Of a stretch of 64,000 nucleotides of DNA, positions 18,243 to 26,799 are shown one piece after another (the first letter of the stretch is position 1; every line of letters starts with the position of its first letter). The position numbers and the translations under genes are program-made. The DNA comes from Aurantimonas manganoxydans SI85-9A1 (GTDB lineage Bacteria > Pseudomonadota > Alphaproteobacteria > Rhizobiales > Rhizobiaceae), in assembly GCF_000153465.1 (NCBI RefSeq), contig NZ_CH672387.1, positions 1,186,657 through 1,250,656 on the forward strand. The letters run 5' to 3'. The notes below the pieces were generated by a model. The model was not told the DNA's origin. It searched no databases and saw nothing but the letters and a program-made list of their open reading frames with translations.

Positions 18243-19472
18243 TCAACCCTTGGGGAAGGACGAGACGTCGCAGCCGCTTTCCTCGACTGTGCCGTAGGCC
18301 TCGTCGCCGGGAACGGTGGCGACCTCCTTGTAGAGGTCCCAGGGGCCGGTGGATTCCTCCGGCGTCTTCACCTCGAACAGGTACATGTCATAGACCATGC
18401 GCCCGTTCTCCAGGACCTTGCCGTTCTTGGCGAAGAGATCCTCGACCGGCATTTCGTGCAGCTTGGCGGCGACCGCCTCGGTCTCGTCGGTGCCGGCGGC
18501 CTCGATGGCCTTCAGATACTGCAGGACCGCGGAATAGGTGCCGACATGGATCATGTTCGGCATCTTGCCGAAGGCCTTCATGTAGCGGTCGGCGAATTCG
18601 CGGTTCTCGTCGCTCTGGTCCCAGTACCAGCCCTCGGTGAGGTTCAGGCCCTGGGCCGCCTCGACGCCGAGGCCGTTGACCTCGGCCAGGGTGAAGAGCA
18701 GCGCGGCGAGCTTCTGGCCGGACTGGACGAGGCCGAACTCGGTGGCGGCCTTGACGGCGTTCGCCGTGTCGAGGCCGGCATTGGCGAAGCCGACGACCTT
18801 GGCGCCGGAACTCTGCGCCTGCAGCATGAAGGAGGAATAGTCGGTGGTGGAGAGCGGATGGCGCACGGCGCCGAGCACTTCGCCGCCATTGGCCTCGATC
18901 ACCTTGGTGGCCTCGCCCTGGAGCGAATCGCCGAAGGTGTAGTCGGCCGTGACGAAGTACCAGCTGTCGTCGCCGTTCTTGACCAGCGAGCCGGCCGTGC
19001 CCTGGGACAGGGCGCGGGTGTTGTAGGCCCAGTGGAAGCCGTAGGGGCTGCACTGGCCGCCGGCGATCTCGGTCGAGCCGCCGCCGGTGGTCATGGTGAT
19101 CTTCTTCTTCTCACGCGACAGGCCCTGGACCGCGAGGGCCACGGAGGACGTGGTGAGGTCCATGATCGCGTCGACATTCTGGGTGTCGTACCATTCGCGG
19201 GCGATGTTGGAGCCGATGTCGGCCTTGTTCTGGTGGTCGGCCGAGACGATCTCGATCGGCTTGCCGAGAACCGTGCCGCCGAAATCCTCGACCGCGAGGC
19301 GGGCGCCGACGACGGAGCCTTCGCCCGCCGTGTCGGCATAGACGCCGGAGCGGTCGTTCAGGATGCCGATCTTCACGACGTCGTCGGAAATCTCCTGGGC
19401 CGCGGCGGGAAGGGCAGCGGTGGCCGCGACGCCGGCAGCGCACAGGGCGACGAGACTGGTCTTCATGGTCAT
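18243..19472 (-). CDS. Periplasmic substrate-binding protein, LivK/AmiC-like (copy 1)
   Basis: A 409-residue binding protein of the periplasmic-binding type 1 family (peripla_BP_6), the solute receptor of the adjacent Liv-type transporter. A signal peptide ends at 'LPAAAQ'. 'VKIGILNDRSGVYADTAGEG' marks the start of the mature fold, and 'GQCSPYGFHWAYNTRALSQG' and 'GGEVLGAVRHPLSTTDYSSF' are group-specific. Two Cys ('GGQC', 'ESGCD') may pair. ATG 19472 has GGGAGGA at good spacing; two more ATG/TTG codons are close by. It ends 'SGCDVSSFPKG', which shows how the frameshifted second copy should end. The C-terminal group lacks features that would name the ligand. Confidence 0.92.
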   Translation of the reverse strand: MTMKTSLVALCAAGVAATAALPAAAQEISDDVVKIGILNDRSGVYADTAGEGSVVGARLAVEDFGGTVLGKPIEIVSADHQNKADIGSNIAREWYDTQNVDAIMDLTTSSVALAVQGLSREKKKITMTTGGGSTEIAGGQCSPYGFHWAYNTRALSQGTAGSLVKNGDDSWYFVTADYTFGDSLQGEATKVIEANGGEVLGAVRHPLSTTDYSSFMLQAQSSGAKVVGFANAGLDTANAVKAATEFGLVQSGQKLAALLFTLAEVNGLGVEAAQGLNLTEGWYWDQSDENREFADRYMKAFGKMPNMIHVGTYSAVLQYLKAIEAAGTDETEAVAAKLHEMPVEDLFAKNGKVLENGRMVYDMYLFEVKTPEESTGPWDLYKEVATVPGDEAYGTVEESGCDVSSFPKG

Positions 19473-19502
19473 CAAAGCGATTCCTCCCTTGGAACGCGGT
19501 CG

Positions 19503-20888
19503 TCACCTCCCCGTGACGGCTGCCGCGCAACTGCATTGGATCGGCCAAACCCCATGACTGCAAGCCGAAACTTCAGGCACTTGTCCCGGAATCGGGCAGC
19601 CGGCCAGAAAGCGGAACGGGGGCGTACACCCGCGGCGCCCCCCCCGTTCCCGTGTTCGTCCTACTTGGGGAAGCTGGCGACGATCGCACCCCGAATCCTC
19701 GACCGATAGGAAGGCCTCGTTGCCCGGCACGGTGGAGATCTCGTTGTAGTAATCCCACGGCTGGGTGGAGTCGTCCGGCGCCTTCACCTGGAAGAGGTAC
19801 ATGTCGTAGACCATGCGACCGTTCTCCTGAACGGTGCCCTTCTTGGCGAAGACGTCCTCGACCGGCAGCTCGTGCATCTTCTCGGCGACGGCGTCGGTGG
19901 CATCGGTGCCGGCCGCCTCGACGGCCTTCAGATACTGGGTGACGGCCGAGTAGGTGCCGACCTGGATCATGTTCGGCATGCGCTGGGTGCGCTCCATGAA
20001 GCGCTTGGCGAACTCGCGGTTCTCGTCGCTCTGATCCCAGTACCAGCCTTCGGTGAGGTTCAGGCCCTGTGCGGCCTGGAGGCCGAGGCCGTGGACTTCG
20101 GCGATGGTGAAGAGCAGGCCGGCGAGCTGCTGGCCGGCCTGGACGATGCCGAACTCAGCGGCGCCCTTGATGGCGCTGGCGGTGTCGAGGCCGGCATTGG
20201 CAAGGCCGATGACCTTGGCGCCCGAGCTCTGGGCCTGGAGCAGGAAGGAGGAGAAGTCGGTGGTGCCGAGCGGATGGCGGACCGCGCCGAGGACCTCGCC
20301 GCCATTCTCCTTGACGAAATTGCCGGTCTGCTCCTCGAGGGAATAGCCGAACGCATAGTCGGCGGTGAGGAAGAACCAAGTGTCGCCGCCGGCCTTGACC
20401 AGCGCGCCGCCGGTGCCGACCGCCAGAGCGTGGGTGTCATAGGCCCAGTGGAAGCCGTAAGGGCTGCACTGGCCGCCGGTCAGCTCGGTGGTCGCCGCGC
20501 CGGTGGTGATCGTGATTTTCTCTTTTTCGCGGGACAGGCCCTGGACCGCCAGCGCGACCGACGAGGTGGTCAGCTCCATGATCGCGTCAACATTGTCGAC
20601 GTCGTACCATTCGCGGGCGATGTTGGAGGCGATGTCAGCCTTGTTCTGATGGTCGGCGGAGACCATCTCGATCGGCTTGCCGAGAACCGTGCCGCCGAAA
20701 TCCTCGATCGCCATCTTGGCGGCCTCGACCGACCATTTGCCGCCGAAATCGGCGTAGACGCCCGACTGGTCGTTGAGAATGCCGACCTTGACGACGTCGT
20801 TGGACACTTCCTGTGCGCTGACGGTCGCCGGTACGAGAACGGCGGCCGCGGCGGTGCCGGCCAGCAGCAGGCGCGTGAAACTCTGCAT
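19503..20888 (-). CDS. Periplasmic substrate-binding protein (copy 2), C-terminus frameshifted
   Basis: A second binding protein of the same family, clearly paralogous to its downstream neighbour over its whole length. Signal peptide ends near 'ATVSAQ'; 'VKVGILNDQSGVYADFGGKW' follows. As written it is 461 residues, but from D402 on the homology to copy 1 is lost. In the +1-shifted frame the sequence reads 'CDVASFPK' and stops at 19661-19663, which would give about 408 residues, the same as copy 1. So one extra base near 19679-19685 has replaced the last few residues and added ~59 unrelated ones. A hairpin at 19613-19650 now lies inside the extended frame. Either a recent mutation or a sequencing error. 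ATG 20888 is chosen by signal peptide position. Confidence 0.88.
   Translation of the reverse strand: MQSFTRLLLAGTAAAAVLVPATVSAQEVSNDVVKVGILNDQSGVYADFGGKWSVEAAKMAIEDFGGTVLGKPIEMVSADHQNKADIASNIAREWYDVDNVDAIMELTTSSVALAVQGLSREKEKITITTGAATTELTGGQCSPYGFHWAYDTHALAVGTGGALVKAGGDTWFFLTADYAFGYSLEEQTGNFVKENGGEVLGAVRHPLGTTDFSSFLLQAQSSGAKVIGLANAGLDTASAIKGAAEFGIVQAGQQLAGLLFTIAEVHGLGLQAAQGLNLTEGWYWDQSDENREFAKRFMERTQRMPNMIQVGTYSAVTQYLKAVEAAGTDATDAVAEKMHELPVEDVFAKKGTVQENGRMVYDMYLFQVKAPDDSTQPWDYYNEISTVPGNEAFLSVEDSGCDRRQLPQVGRTRERGGRRGCTPPFRFLAGCPIPGQVPEVSACSHGVWPIQCSCAAAVTGR
19613..19650 (-). terminator. Hairpin after the ancestral stop of binding-protein copy 2
   Basis: Ten-base stem (ggaacggggg/cccccgttcc) starting eleven bases past the ancestral stop at 19661, read on the minus strand. 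It matches the position of the hairpin after copy 1 and supports 19661 as the original gene end. No strong T tract. Confidence 0.45.
19679..19685 (-). other. Probable one-base insertion (frameshift)
   Basis: On the minus strand the sequence tgcgatcgtcgcc stands where tgcgacgtcgcc would continue the homology to copy 1 (C-D-V-x-S-F-P-K-stop). The extra base moves translation into another frame for the rest of the gene. Confidence 0.7.
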
Positions 20889-20974
20889 ATTCGGTGATCC
20901 TCCCAGATCGTTCGCTTTCGATCGGGCCCCAGGGCCGGTGCCCGGTGAGTCACCCGATCAAGAACAGGTCCGAT

Positions 20975-21027
20975 GTTGTGGCCAGCCATCGGTAGGGTGT
21001 CAAGCTATACTACGCGAGGCTTAGTAT
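20975..21027 (-). promoter_or_regulatory. Candidate promoter and operator of the liv operon
   Basis: On the minus strand a perfect -35 TTGACA (21003-20998) stands 17 bases before CACAAC (20980-20975, a weak -10). Just upstream is the inverted repeat atact-N11-agtat (21007-21027), a possible operator. The start codon of the first operon gene is at 20888, leaving an ~80-base leader. Confidence 0.35.
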
Positions 21028-21078
21028 CGCGGCGATCTGTGTTGCGAACGTTGGGTTTTTGTCTGTCGGGGCCTTCCT

Positions 21079-21507
21079 CTAGGGCACGGATCGGCACCGG
21101 CGGGCACGGCGAAACCGGGCGTTCGCCGCGCGGCCGGAACCGGGCGCAGCGGGACCGGGAAGCCATCTCTCGGCGCCGCCGAGCCAGCGCGCCAGTCGCT
21201 TTGCGTTCAGATGGCGGTTGAGGTCGTAGGCGCGGTGGCCTCGCCGCGCGAGAAGCGCCAGATGGCGAAGCTCGGCGGCCAGACGCGACAGTATCTCCTG
21301 TCGCTGCCCCTCGGGAATGAGGCTCGGCTCGTCGGCCGCGATCGCTGCGTCGAGCGAGGCCGATGGGGGCGCGAACGGCCGCAGCAACGCCGCGAGCTGA
21401 CGTCGGGCGGCGCGGTCCGCAGCGCCTCGCCGGCGCGCCGCGACGTAGCTGCGGGCGGCCGCCTCGAGCCGACGCTGCGACGCCGGGCGGTCGAAGGATG
21501 GGGTCAT
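21079..21507 (-). CDS. Small Arg/Ala-rich protein divergent from the DnaA-domain gene
   Basis: A 142-residue basic protein without a signal peptide or membrane segment. The central part ('ILSRLAAELRHLALLARRGH' then 'RAYDLNRHLNAKRLARWLG') is predicted helical and resembles the small DUF6477-type proteins found in other alphaproteobacteria; this match is from memory and not certain. ATG 21507 has GGAGGA eight bases upstream. It is transcribed away from the DnaA-domain/DUF6456 gene at 21719. In Rhodobacter capsulatus the GTA activator gene (rcc01865, gafA) has a small neighbour (rcc01866) that also affects GTA production, so this may be the equivalent pair. Confidence 0.6.
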   Translation of the reverse strand: MTPSFDRPASQRRLEAAARSYVAARRRGAADRAARRQLAALLRPFAPPSASLDAAIAADEPSLIPEGQRQEILSRLAAELRHLALLARRGHRAYDLNRHLNAKRLARWLGGAERWLPGPAAPGSGRAANARFRRARRCRSVP

Positions 21508-21718
21508 GCGGATGTCCTCCACGGATGTCCGCATGAGCCTGAGGTGCCTGCGCGATGGCGGGGAAAAAATTCCTGTGCGGTTTTGCCCGAAGACCAGTGT
21601 TACGGCCTGAACGGTCAATCCGGCGGCTGAGGTCGGGTGCGACAAGATAGGAATAATTTCCACAATCGATCCCGTCTGGCCTAAGAACGGGGGAGATCCC
21701 GAAACACTGGAGGCAGCG

Positions 21719-22681
21719 ATGCAGGATCAGATCCCGGCCAGAAGCGGAGACATTTCGTCAAACAGGGGCGGCCTGCCGGGCGTCCCGGCGGTGGCGCCAA
21801 TCGACTTGCAGCCCGCCCGCGACGGCGTTCCGCCGATCGACACGCGGCTCGGCTGCCGTCTGGCGCGGGAGATCGCCAGCACCTTTCTCGACGTGCCGGT
21901 CTGCGACATCGACCGGCCGACCCGGGCCATCGCGCCGATCTGCGAGGCGCGCCATGTGGCGATGTATCTCGCCCATGTGGTCTTCCAGATTCCGCTGACC
22001 GGCATGGCCGGGCCGTTCGGCCGCGACCGCACCACGATCGCCTATGCGGTGCGGCGGATCGAGGATCGGCGGGACGATGCCGAATTCGACGCGGTGATCG
22101 AACGGCTGGAGCGGCTGGGCACGGCGATCCGGGCCGCTCTCCAGCGCGGCAGCGGACGCGGAGAGGCGGCGTTCAACGACGACGAATCGCCGCTGGCGCG
22201 CCTCGCCAGGCGCAGGGGCCGGGACGGCGCGGCGTTTCTGACGGCACAGGAGGTCGAGGCCGGCGAGCGGTTGCGTGGCCATTTCACCCGTGGCCAACTG
22301 ATGCCGGGCATCAGCCAGCGCTGGGACGCGCAGCCGCGCGGGCAGGGCAGCCGCGGTGGCGGGGACGTCTCGGACTCGGCGATCGACGCGCGGCGGCGGG
22401 TGGACGCGGCGATCGGCGCGGTCGGGCCGGAACTCTCCGGCGTGCTGCTCGACTTCTGCTGTTTCCTGAAGGGGCTGGAAACGATCGAGCGGGAGCGGCA
22501 ATGGCCGGTTCGCTCCGCCAAGCTTCTGTTGAAGGCCGGGCTCGGCGTTCTGGCGCGGCATTACGGGCTGGATCGGCAGGCGGGCCACCGCGAGGGGCGC
22601 ATTCGCCGGTGGGGGACCGCCGATTCGCGCCCGACTATCGGCGGCGCGCAAGGTGGCGGCGATCAGCCGGCGGATGGGTGA
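21719..22681 (+). CDS. DnaA domain IV-like / DUF6456 protein, candidate GafA-type GTA activator
   Basis: A 320-residue protein. Residues ~45-115 look like DnaA domain IV: 'EARHVAMYLAHVVFQIPLTG' and 'FGRDRTTIAYAVRRIED' match the basic loop and the HxTV-type DNA-binding helix of DnaA, but no AAA+ ATPase domain is present. The C-terminal half (from ~residue 155) matches DUF6456, ending with 'LLDFCCFLKGLETIE' and 'WPVRSAKLLLKAGLG'. The GTA activator GafA of Rhodobacter is described as a DnaA-like DNA-binding domain joined to a sigma-factor-like C-terminal domain. Since a GTA cluster lies 12 kb away, this gene is a good candidate for its regulator. That role is inference. The start ATG 21719 is the first ATG of the frame. 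Confidence 0.8.
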   Translation: MQDQIPARSGDISSNRGGLPGVPAVAPIDLQPARDGVPPIDTRLGCRLAREIASTFLDVPVCDIDRPTRAIAPICEARHVAMYLAHVVFQIPLTGMAGPFGRDRTTIAYAVRRIEDRRDDAEFDAVIERLERLGTAIRAALQRGSGRGEAAFNDDESPLARLARRRGRDGAAFLTAQEVEAGERLRGHFTRGQLMPGISQRWDAQPRGQGSRGGGDVSDSAIDARRRVDAAIGAVGPELSGVLLDFCCFLKGLETIERERQWPVRSAKLLLKAGLGVLARHYGLDRQAGHREGRIRRWGTADSRPTIGGAQGGGDQPADG

Positions 22682-22734
22682 GGGATGCGGGGCCGTTGCG
22701 GTCGCGGCAGGGGCCGTCCGCGACGACGCACGTC

Positions 22735-23157
22735 TCAGGCGGCGGCGAGGGCCTGCCGGGCGTCGTCCTTGATCCGCGCCACCATGGAGCGCAGGCCGTT
22801 GGAGCGCTGCGGGCTGAGATGATCCTTGAGGCCCAGACGCAGGAAGGTCGCCTCGGCATCCGCTTCGAGGATCTCCGGCGCCGTCTTGCCGGAAAACAAG
22901 GCGAGCGCCACGGCGACGAGACCGCGCACGATATGGGCGTCGGAATCCCCCAGGAAGGTCAGGTGCGGCGGATTGGCCGTGTCGGATTCGCTGACCAGCC
23001 AGACCTGGCTGGCGCAGCCGCGGACCTTGCTCTCCTCGGTCTGGGAGCCTTCGGGCATCGGCGGCAGGGCGCGGCCGAGCTCGATCAGGTAACGATACCG
23101 GTCTTCCCAGTCGTCGAGATATTCGAAATCCGCCGTGATGTCTTCGATCGTCTGCAT
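22735..23157 (-). CDS. sufE: Cysteine desulfuration protein SufE
   Basis: A 140-residue SufE-family protein, which accepts persulfide sulfur from the cysteine desulfurase SufS for Fe-S cluster assembly. The catalytic Cys is C48 in 'SKVRGCASQVWL'. 'WEDRYRYLIELGRALPPMPE' before it and 'FLRLGLKDHLSPQRSNGL' near the C-terminus are family motifs. It stands alone; no other suf gene is in the window, as in many Hyphomicrobiales. Confidence 0.94.
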   Translation of the reverse strand: MQTIEDITADFEYLDDWEDRYRYLIELGRALPPMPEGSQTEESKVRGCASQVWLVSESDTANPPHLTFLGDSDAHIVRGLVAVALALFSGKTAPEILEADAEATFLRLGLKDHLSPQRSNGLRSMVARIKDDARQALAAA

Positions 23158-23267
23158 TCCGCCTCCGGTCTGGCCCGATACGGCCGTGGGACCGCTCTCG
23201 TCGCGATATAAGGTCAGCAGGCGGCGATGTCAGGCCCGGGCGGGGATGCGATCTTGGAGGAAGGGCG

Positions 23268-23840
23268 TCAGGCGCGCGGCGCGGGCTGCGGGATCGGCAG
23301 ACGGGCCGGCGTCGCGGCGGCGGGCACGGCGGCGTCGGGACGCGGCTGGCTGGCGACCGTCCGGGTCTCCTCCAACGCCGGCATGGCGAAGGTGGTGGTG
23401 GCCGGCTTTGCGGTGCGGCCGGGCGTTGCCGGGCGGGCGAGTTCCAGAACCTGCGCCACGGCACCGGTGACGATGTCGTCCGGGCGGCTGCCGGCCGGGA
23501 TCGCGCTGGCCGGAACGGGGTGCTGCGGCGCCGGCGCCTTTACGGCGGCGATGTCGGTGGTGGCCGGCTCGCCGGACTGACCCTGGATCGTGCGATAGGC
23601 GAGGGCGAAGCCGTCGCCTATCCGGTCGCCGGCGAACTGCACCAGATCGCCACCGGCCGAGCAGGCGGCGGGGGCCCGGTCGCAGAAGCCCCAGATGTCG
23701 GCGATCGCAGCCTGCGCTCCCATCATGGCGGTGAAGGGATCGATGCCGGTCGCTGCGTCGTCGCCGTCGTTCTGGCCGCTGGGCAGGAACAGCGCGACGA
23801 GGCCGAGCAGGAAGGCCGATCTGATGATGAAGCGGATCAT
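23268..23840 (-). CDS. DUF5330 domain-containing protein
   Basis: A 190-residue protein with an N-terminal hydrophobic segment ('MIRFIIRSAFLLGLVALFLP'), probably an uncleaved anchor or signal. Residues ~40-75 ('AAIADIWGFCDRAPAACSAG') carry the two-Cys DUF5330 motif common in Hyphomicrobiales. The C-terminal half is Pro/Ala-rich low complexity. Start set at ATG 23840, which puts the hydrophobic segment first; a longer frame to 24038 has no support. Function unknown. Confidence 0.8.
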   Translation of the reverse strand: MIRFIIRSAFLLGLVALFLPSGQNDGDDAATGIDPFTAMMGAQAAIADIWGFCDRAPAACSAGGDLVQFAGDRIGDGFALAYRTIQGQSGEPATTDIAAVKAPAPQHPVPASAIPAGSRPDDIVTGAVAQVLELARPATPGRTAKPATTTFAMPALEETRTVASQPRPDAAVPAAATPARLPIPQPAPRA

Positions 23841-24217
23841 TTCAATCCCCGAAATGGCAGAGCATGCATCCGGTCCTGGTCGACCGGTCGTTCGATAAGC
23901 GCCACCATGCCACGGCCGTTCCAAGGGGACGTTGAAACTGCGACGCGTAGTTGATTCAAATTGTCCCTTATCCACCGCCGCTATGGATCGGATGGCCGGC
24001 GAAGCGGGCATCGGGCGGCGCAAGGAAGCGTTAACCATAAGCGAAGACGGACGATGTCCGAATCTGCGCTGTGCCGGGTATCCGATGGCGACGCCAACGG
24101 GAAAAGCCGTGGTTTATGGCTTCCTTAAACCGTCGGTCGCATTATCACGGTCGACCGCCGCCGGACCTCGAATTGTCCTCGACGCCCGGCGGCCTGAATG
24201 TGAGTGCGAGTTCTTGT
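23841..24217. promoter_or_regulatory. Divergent intergenic region with a CtrA-type half-site
   Basis: This 377-base region between the DUF5330 and histidine kinase genes has no convincing gene. It holds TTAACCAT at 24031-24038, the sequence of a CtrA half-site in alphaproteobacteria, about 180 bases before the kinase start chosen here. The upstream part of the kinase frame (from 24071 or 24116) might be coding if an earlier start is used. Confidence 0.35.
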
Positions 24218-26032
24218 ATGACCGAGGCGTTGGACGAGCGACAGACAGGAACACCGGCCGGTGGTGCGCTGTCTCTCATCGGCGAACGGCTCGATGTTCT
24301 CGTTCCGAACTCCGTCAGCGACGCGGGTGAGCGCCGCGTGCAGGCGCTGGCGATTGGCGGCCTCATCGGCGCCGGCCTGCTCGCCGCGATTGCATCGCCC
24401 ATCCTGGCACTGCTCCAGTCCGGCATTCTCGCCGTGGCGGCGCCGCTGATCGTCGCCGGCATGGCGCTGGCGGCCGCGGCCTATCTGTCCTCCACCGGCG
24501 CCATCGACCATGCGACCTGGCTGGGCGGCACGCTCGTCGCCGGCCTGATCGGCTGGGGCGCCCTGTTCGCGCAATCCTCCTCGGCTGCCTGGCTGATCCT
24601 GCTGGCGATCCTGCCGGCCGAATTGCTGATCGCCGGCCGCCGCGGACTGGCTGCGGCGCTGGCCGGGTCGACCCTGGTCTTTGCGGCCTGCCTGCTCGCC
24701 GTCGGTCCGCCGGTCTTCACCGCCGGTCTCGACCCCGCCTCGGCGGCCCTGATCCTGTGCTACGGCGCGACGCTCGTCCTCCGGCTGGCCCGGCGTTCGA
24801 CCAACTCCAATGCCGCCGCCACGACCTCGGCTGCGGCCGTCGCCGGTCCGTCGATCGACGACGCGGCCAGCCTCCTGGATGCGGCGCTGATCTCGCTCGA
24901 CGCCCGCGGCATGGTGACCGCGGTGTCGCCCGCCACGCTGACCGGCATCGGGCAGGAGCGCGACACCGTGACCGGCCGCAGCCTCGTCGACCTTGTCCAT
25001 GTCGGCGACCGCGTGGTCTTCCTGCAGGCGCTGGCGGATGCACGGCGCACGGCGCAGGTCGTCACGGCGGCAGCGCGCTTGCGCCGCGGCGACGGGACCT
25101 ATCATCCGGCAGGGCTGCGTCTTCGCGGCTGCGCCGAGACCGGTGCCGTGCACGTGGCCGTCGCCGTCGCGGCGAACGCGGCAGGTGAATCGGCGGACCT
25201 GCAGACGGCGCTCGATGCGGCCAATCAATCGTCGGCGGCCAAGAGCCAGTTCCTGGCGGCAGTCAGCCACGAATTGCGCACGCCGCTCAACGCGATCATC
25301 GGCTTCTCTGACATTCTCGACCAGGAATTCTTCGGCGGCTTCGAGAGCGATCGCCAGAAGGAATATGTCGGGCTGATCCGCCAGTCGGGCCAGCACCTCC
25401 TGTCGGTGGTCAACAGCCTGCTCGACGTGTCCAAGATCGAGGCCGGCCGCTACGAGCTGGTGCCGGAAGCCTTCGGGCTGGGCGAGGCGATGGACCTGGC
25501 CGTCGACGTCGTGCGCGAGGAAGCGCGGCGCAAGGATCTGCGCCTCGACGTGCGGCCCGGCTGCCGTGACGAGGAGATCACCGCCGACCGGCGAGCCTGC
25601 CACCAGATCCTCCTGAACCTCCTGTCCAACGCACTGAAATTCACCGAGGTCGGCGTGGTGACGCTGGAAAGCCGGCGGGTCGGCGCGATGGTCGAATTCT
25701 CGGTCAGCGACACCGGCATCGGCATCGCCGAAAGCGATATCGAGCGCCTGGGCCGGCCCTTCGTACAGGTCTCGTCCGGCACCACGCGGCGCTACCAGGG
25801 CACCGGCCTCGGCCTGTCGCTGGTCAAGGGCCTGGCCGAACTGCACGGCGGCGACATGACGATCCGCAGCCAGCCGGGCGTCGGCACCATGGTGACGGTC
25901 CGCCTGCCGGCGGTCTATGTCGAAGGCGCCGAATCCACACCAAACCTCAAGGAAAATGTCGTAGCTCTGAGCGATGCCCGCACCCAAACGAATCTCCCCC
26001 CGCAGACCCTCGAAGCGCGCCGCTCGGCCTAG
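24218..26032 (+). CDS. Membrane sensor histidine kinase with PAS domain (PleC/DivJ-like)
   Basis: A 604-residue hybrid of a multi-pass membrane sensor and a kinase core. Four or five hydrophobic segments lie at about residues 42-190, a PAS-like domain at 215-320, then the HisKA domain with phospho-acceptor H351 (AVSHELRTPLNAIIGFS) and a HATPase domain (N box 'LLNLLSNALKFTE', G1 'DTGIGI', G2 'GTGLGLSLVKGLAELHGG'). The kinase core resembles PleC/DivJ/PdhS kinases that act on DivK in the alphaproteobacterial cell cycle, but the sensor part does not identify one. ATG 24218 is one of several possible starts; ATG 24116 in the same frame would add 34 residues. The next gene overlaps its 3' end. Confidence 0.85.
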   Translation: MTEALDERQTGTPAGGALSLIGERLDVLVPNSVSDAGERRVQALAIGGLIGAGLLAAIASPILALLQSGILAVAAPLIVAGMALAAAAYLSSTGAIDHATWLGGTLVAGLIGWGALFAQSSSAAWLILLAILPAELLIAGRRGLAAALAGSTLVFAACLLAVGPPVFTAGLDPASAALILCYGATLVLRLARRSTNSNAAATTSAAAVAGPSIDDAASLLDAALISLDARGMVTAVSPATLTGIGQERDTVTGRSLVDLVHVGDRVVFLQALADARRTAQVVTAAARLRRGDGTYHPAGLRLRGCAETGAVHVAVAVAANAAGESADLQTALDAANQSSAAKSQFLAAVSHELRTPLNAIIGFSDILDQEFFGGFESDRQKEYVGLIRQSGQHLLSVVNSLLDVSKIEAGRYELVPEAFGLGEAMDLAVDVVREEARRKDLRLDVRPGCRDEEITADRRACHQILLNLLSNALKFTEVGVVTLESRRVGAMVEFSVSDTGIGIAESDIERLGRPFVQVSSGTTRRYQGTGLGLSLVKGLAELHGGDMTIRSQPGVGTMVTVRLPAVYVEGAESTPNLKENVVALSDARTQTNLPPQTLEARRSA

Positions 26033-26783
26033 CATGGGCACGACGCTTCTGGCCCTGACCCGCCGCGGCGCGGCGGGTGTGGCGCGTGCGCTCGCACGTC
26101 GTCCGGCGCTGTCGGCGGGCCTGACCGGGTTTGCCATCCTGTTCGGCGGCGTGGCGATCAACGCCATGCACCAGCCGGGACCGCATCCGAGCCCGTTCCT
26201 GGCGACGCGCGAGCCGGGCAAGGGCGGCGGCACGCGCGTGGCCGGCAACAACCCGGCGCTGATGCCGGTGCCGCTGGTGCGCGAGGTGCAGACCGCGCTG
26301 GCCGAGGCGGGGATCTACGAGGCGCCGGTGGACGGCCGCCCGGGCCCGGCGACGGACACCGCGATCCGCACGTTCCAGAGCCGCCACGGCCTGACGACGG
26401 ATGGGGCGGCGACGCCGCTGCTGCTGTCGCAGATCCGGCAGGTGACGGCGCAGGCGCCGAACCCGTCGCCGCGACCGAACGCCATCGCCAGCATCGAGGA
26501 GCGGATGCGGGGCATTCCGCAGAACGTCCCCGACAATTCCACCGACGCACCCGACGACGCCCTGCAGGCCGAGATCGGCAAGCTCAGCGACAGCGAGCTG
26601 GTGCGCCGGATCCAGGCCGGGCTGACCTCGGCGCAGGTCGCCGAACTCTCGGCCGACGGCATTCCCGGCGAGCGCACCCGCGAGGCGATCCGCACCTTCG
26701 AGGCGCTGGAAGGGCTGGAAGTCACCGGCGCGCCGGACCCGCGGATCCTGGAGCGGCTGATCGAGATCGGCGCGATCCAGTGA
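25974..26783 (+). CDS. Peptidoglycan-binding domain protein
   Basis: A 269-residue protein with a basic N-terminus, one membrane segment (~residues 45-65, 'ALSAGLTGFAILFGGVAINA') and two peptidoglycan-binding (PG_binding_1) repeats: residues ~100-140 ('VREVQTALAEAGIYEAPVDG') and ~215-265 ('IQAGLTSAQVAELSADGIPG'). Likely anchored in the inner membrane with the repeats in the periplasm. It overlaps the kinase gene by 59 bases; an alternative ATG at 26034 would avoid the overlap. Next to DUF1491, as in other Hyphomicrobiales. Confidence 0.85.
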   Translation: MPAPKRISPRRPSKRAARPSMGTTLLALTRRGAAGVARALARRPALSAGLTGFAILFGGVAINAMHQPGPHPSPFLATREPGKGGGTRVAGNNPALMPVPLVREVQTALAEAGIYEAPVDGRPGPATDTAIRTFQSRHGLTTDGAATPLLLSQIRQVTAQAPNPSPRPNAIASIEERMRGIPQNVPDNSTDAPDDALQAEIGKLSDSELVRRIQAGLTSAQVAELSADGIPGERTREAIRTFEALEGLEVTGAPDPRILERLIEIGAIQ

Positions 26784-26799
26784 GCGGTCGCGCGCGCCG

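Noticed and set aside
19503..19660. Extended C-terminus of binding-protein copy 2 as a real domain
   Set aside because: It begins exactly where homology to copy 1 jumps frame, contains a transcript hairpin and is low in recognisable structure.
17532..19709. 725-codon plus-strand frame
   Set aside because: Antisense to livG and the binding-protein gene; no ribosome site or motif.
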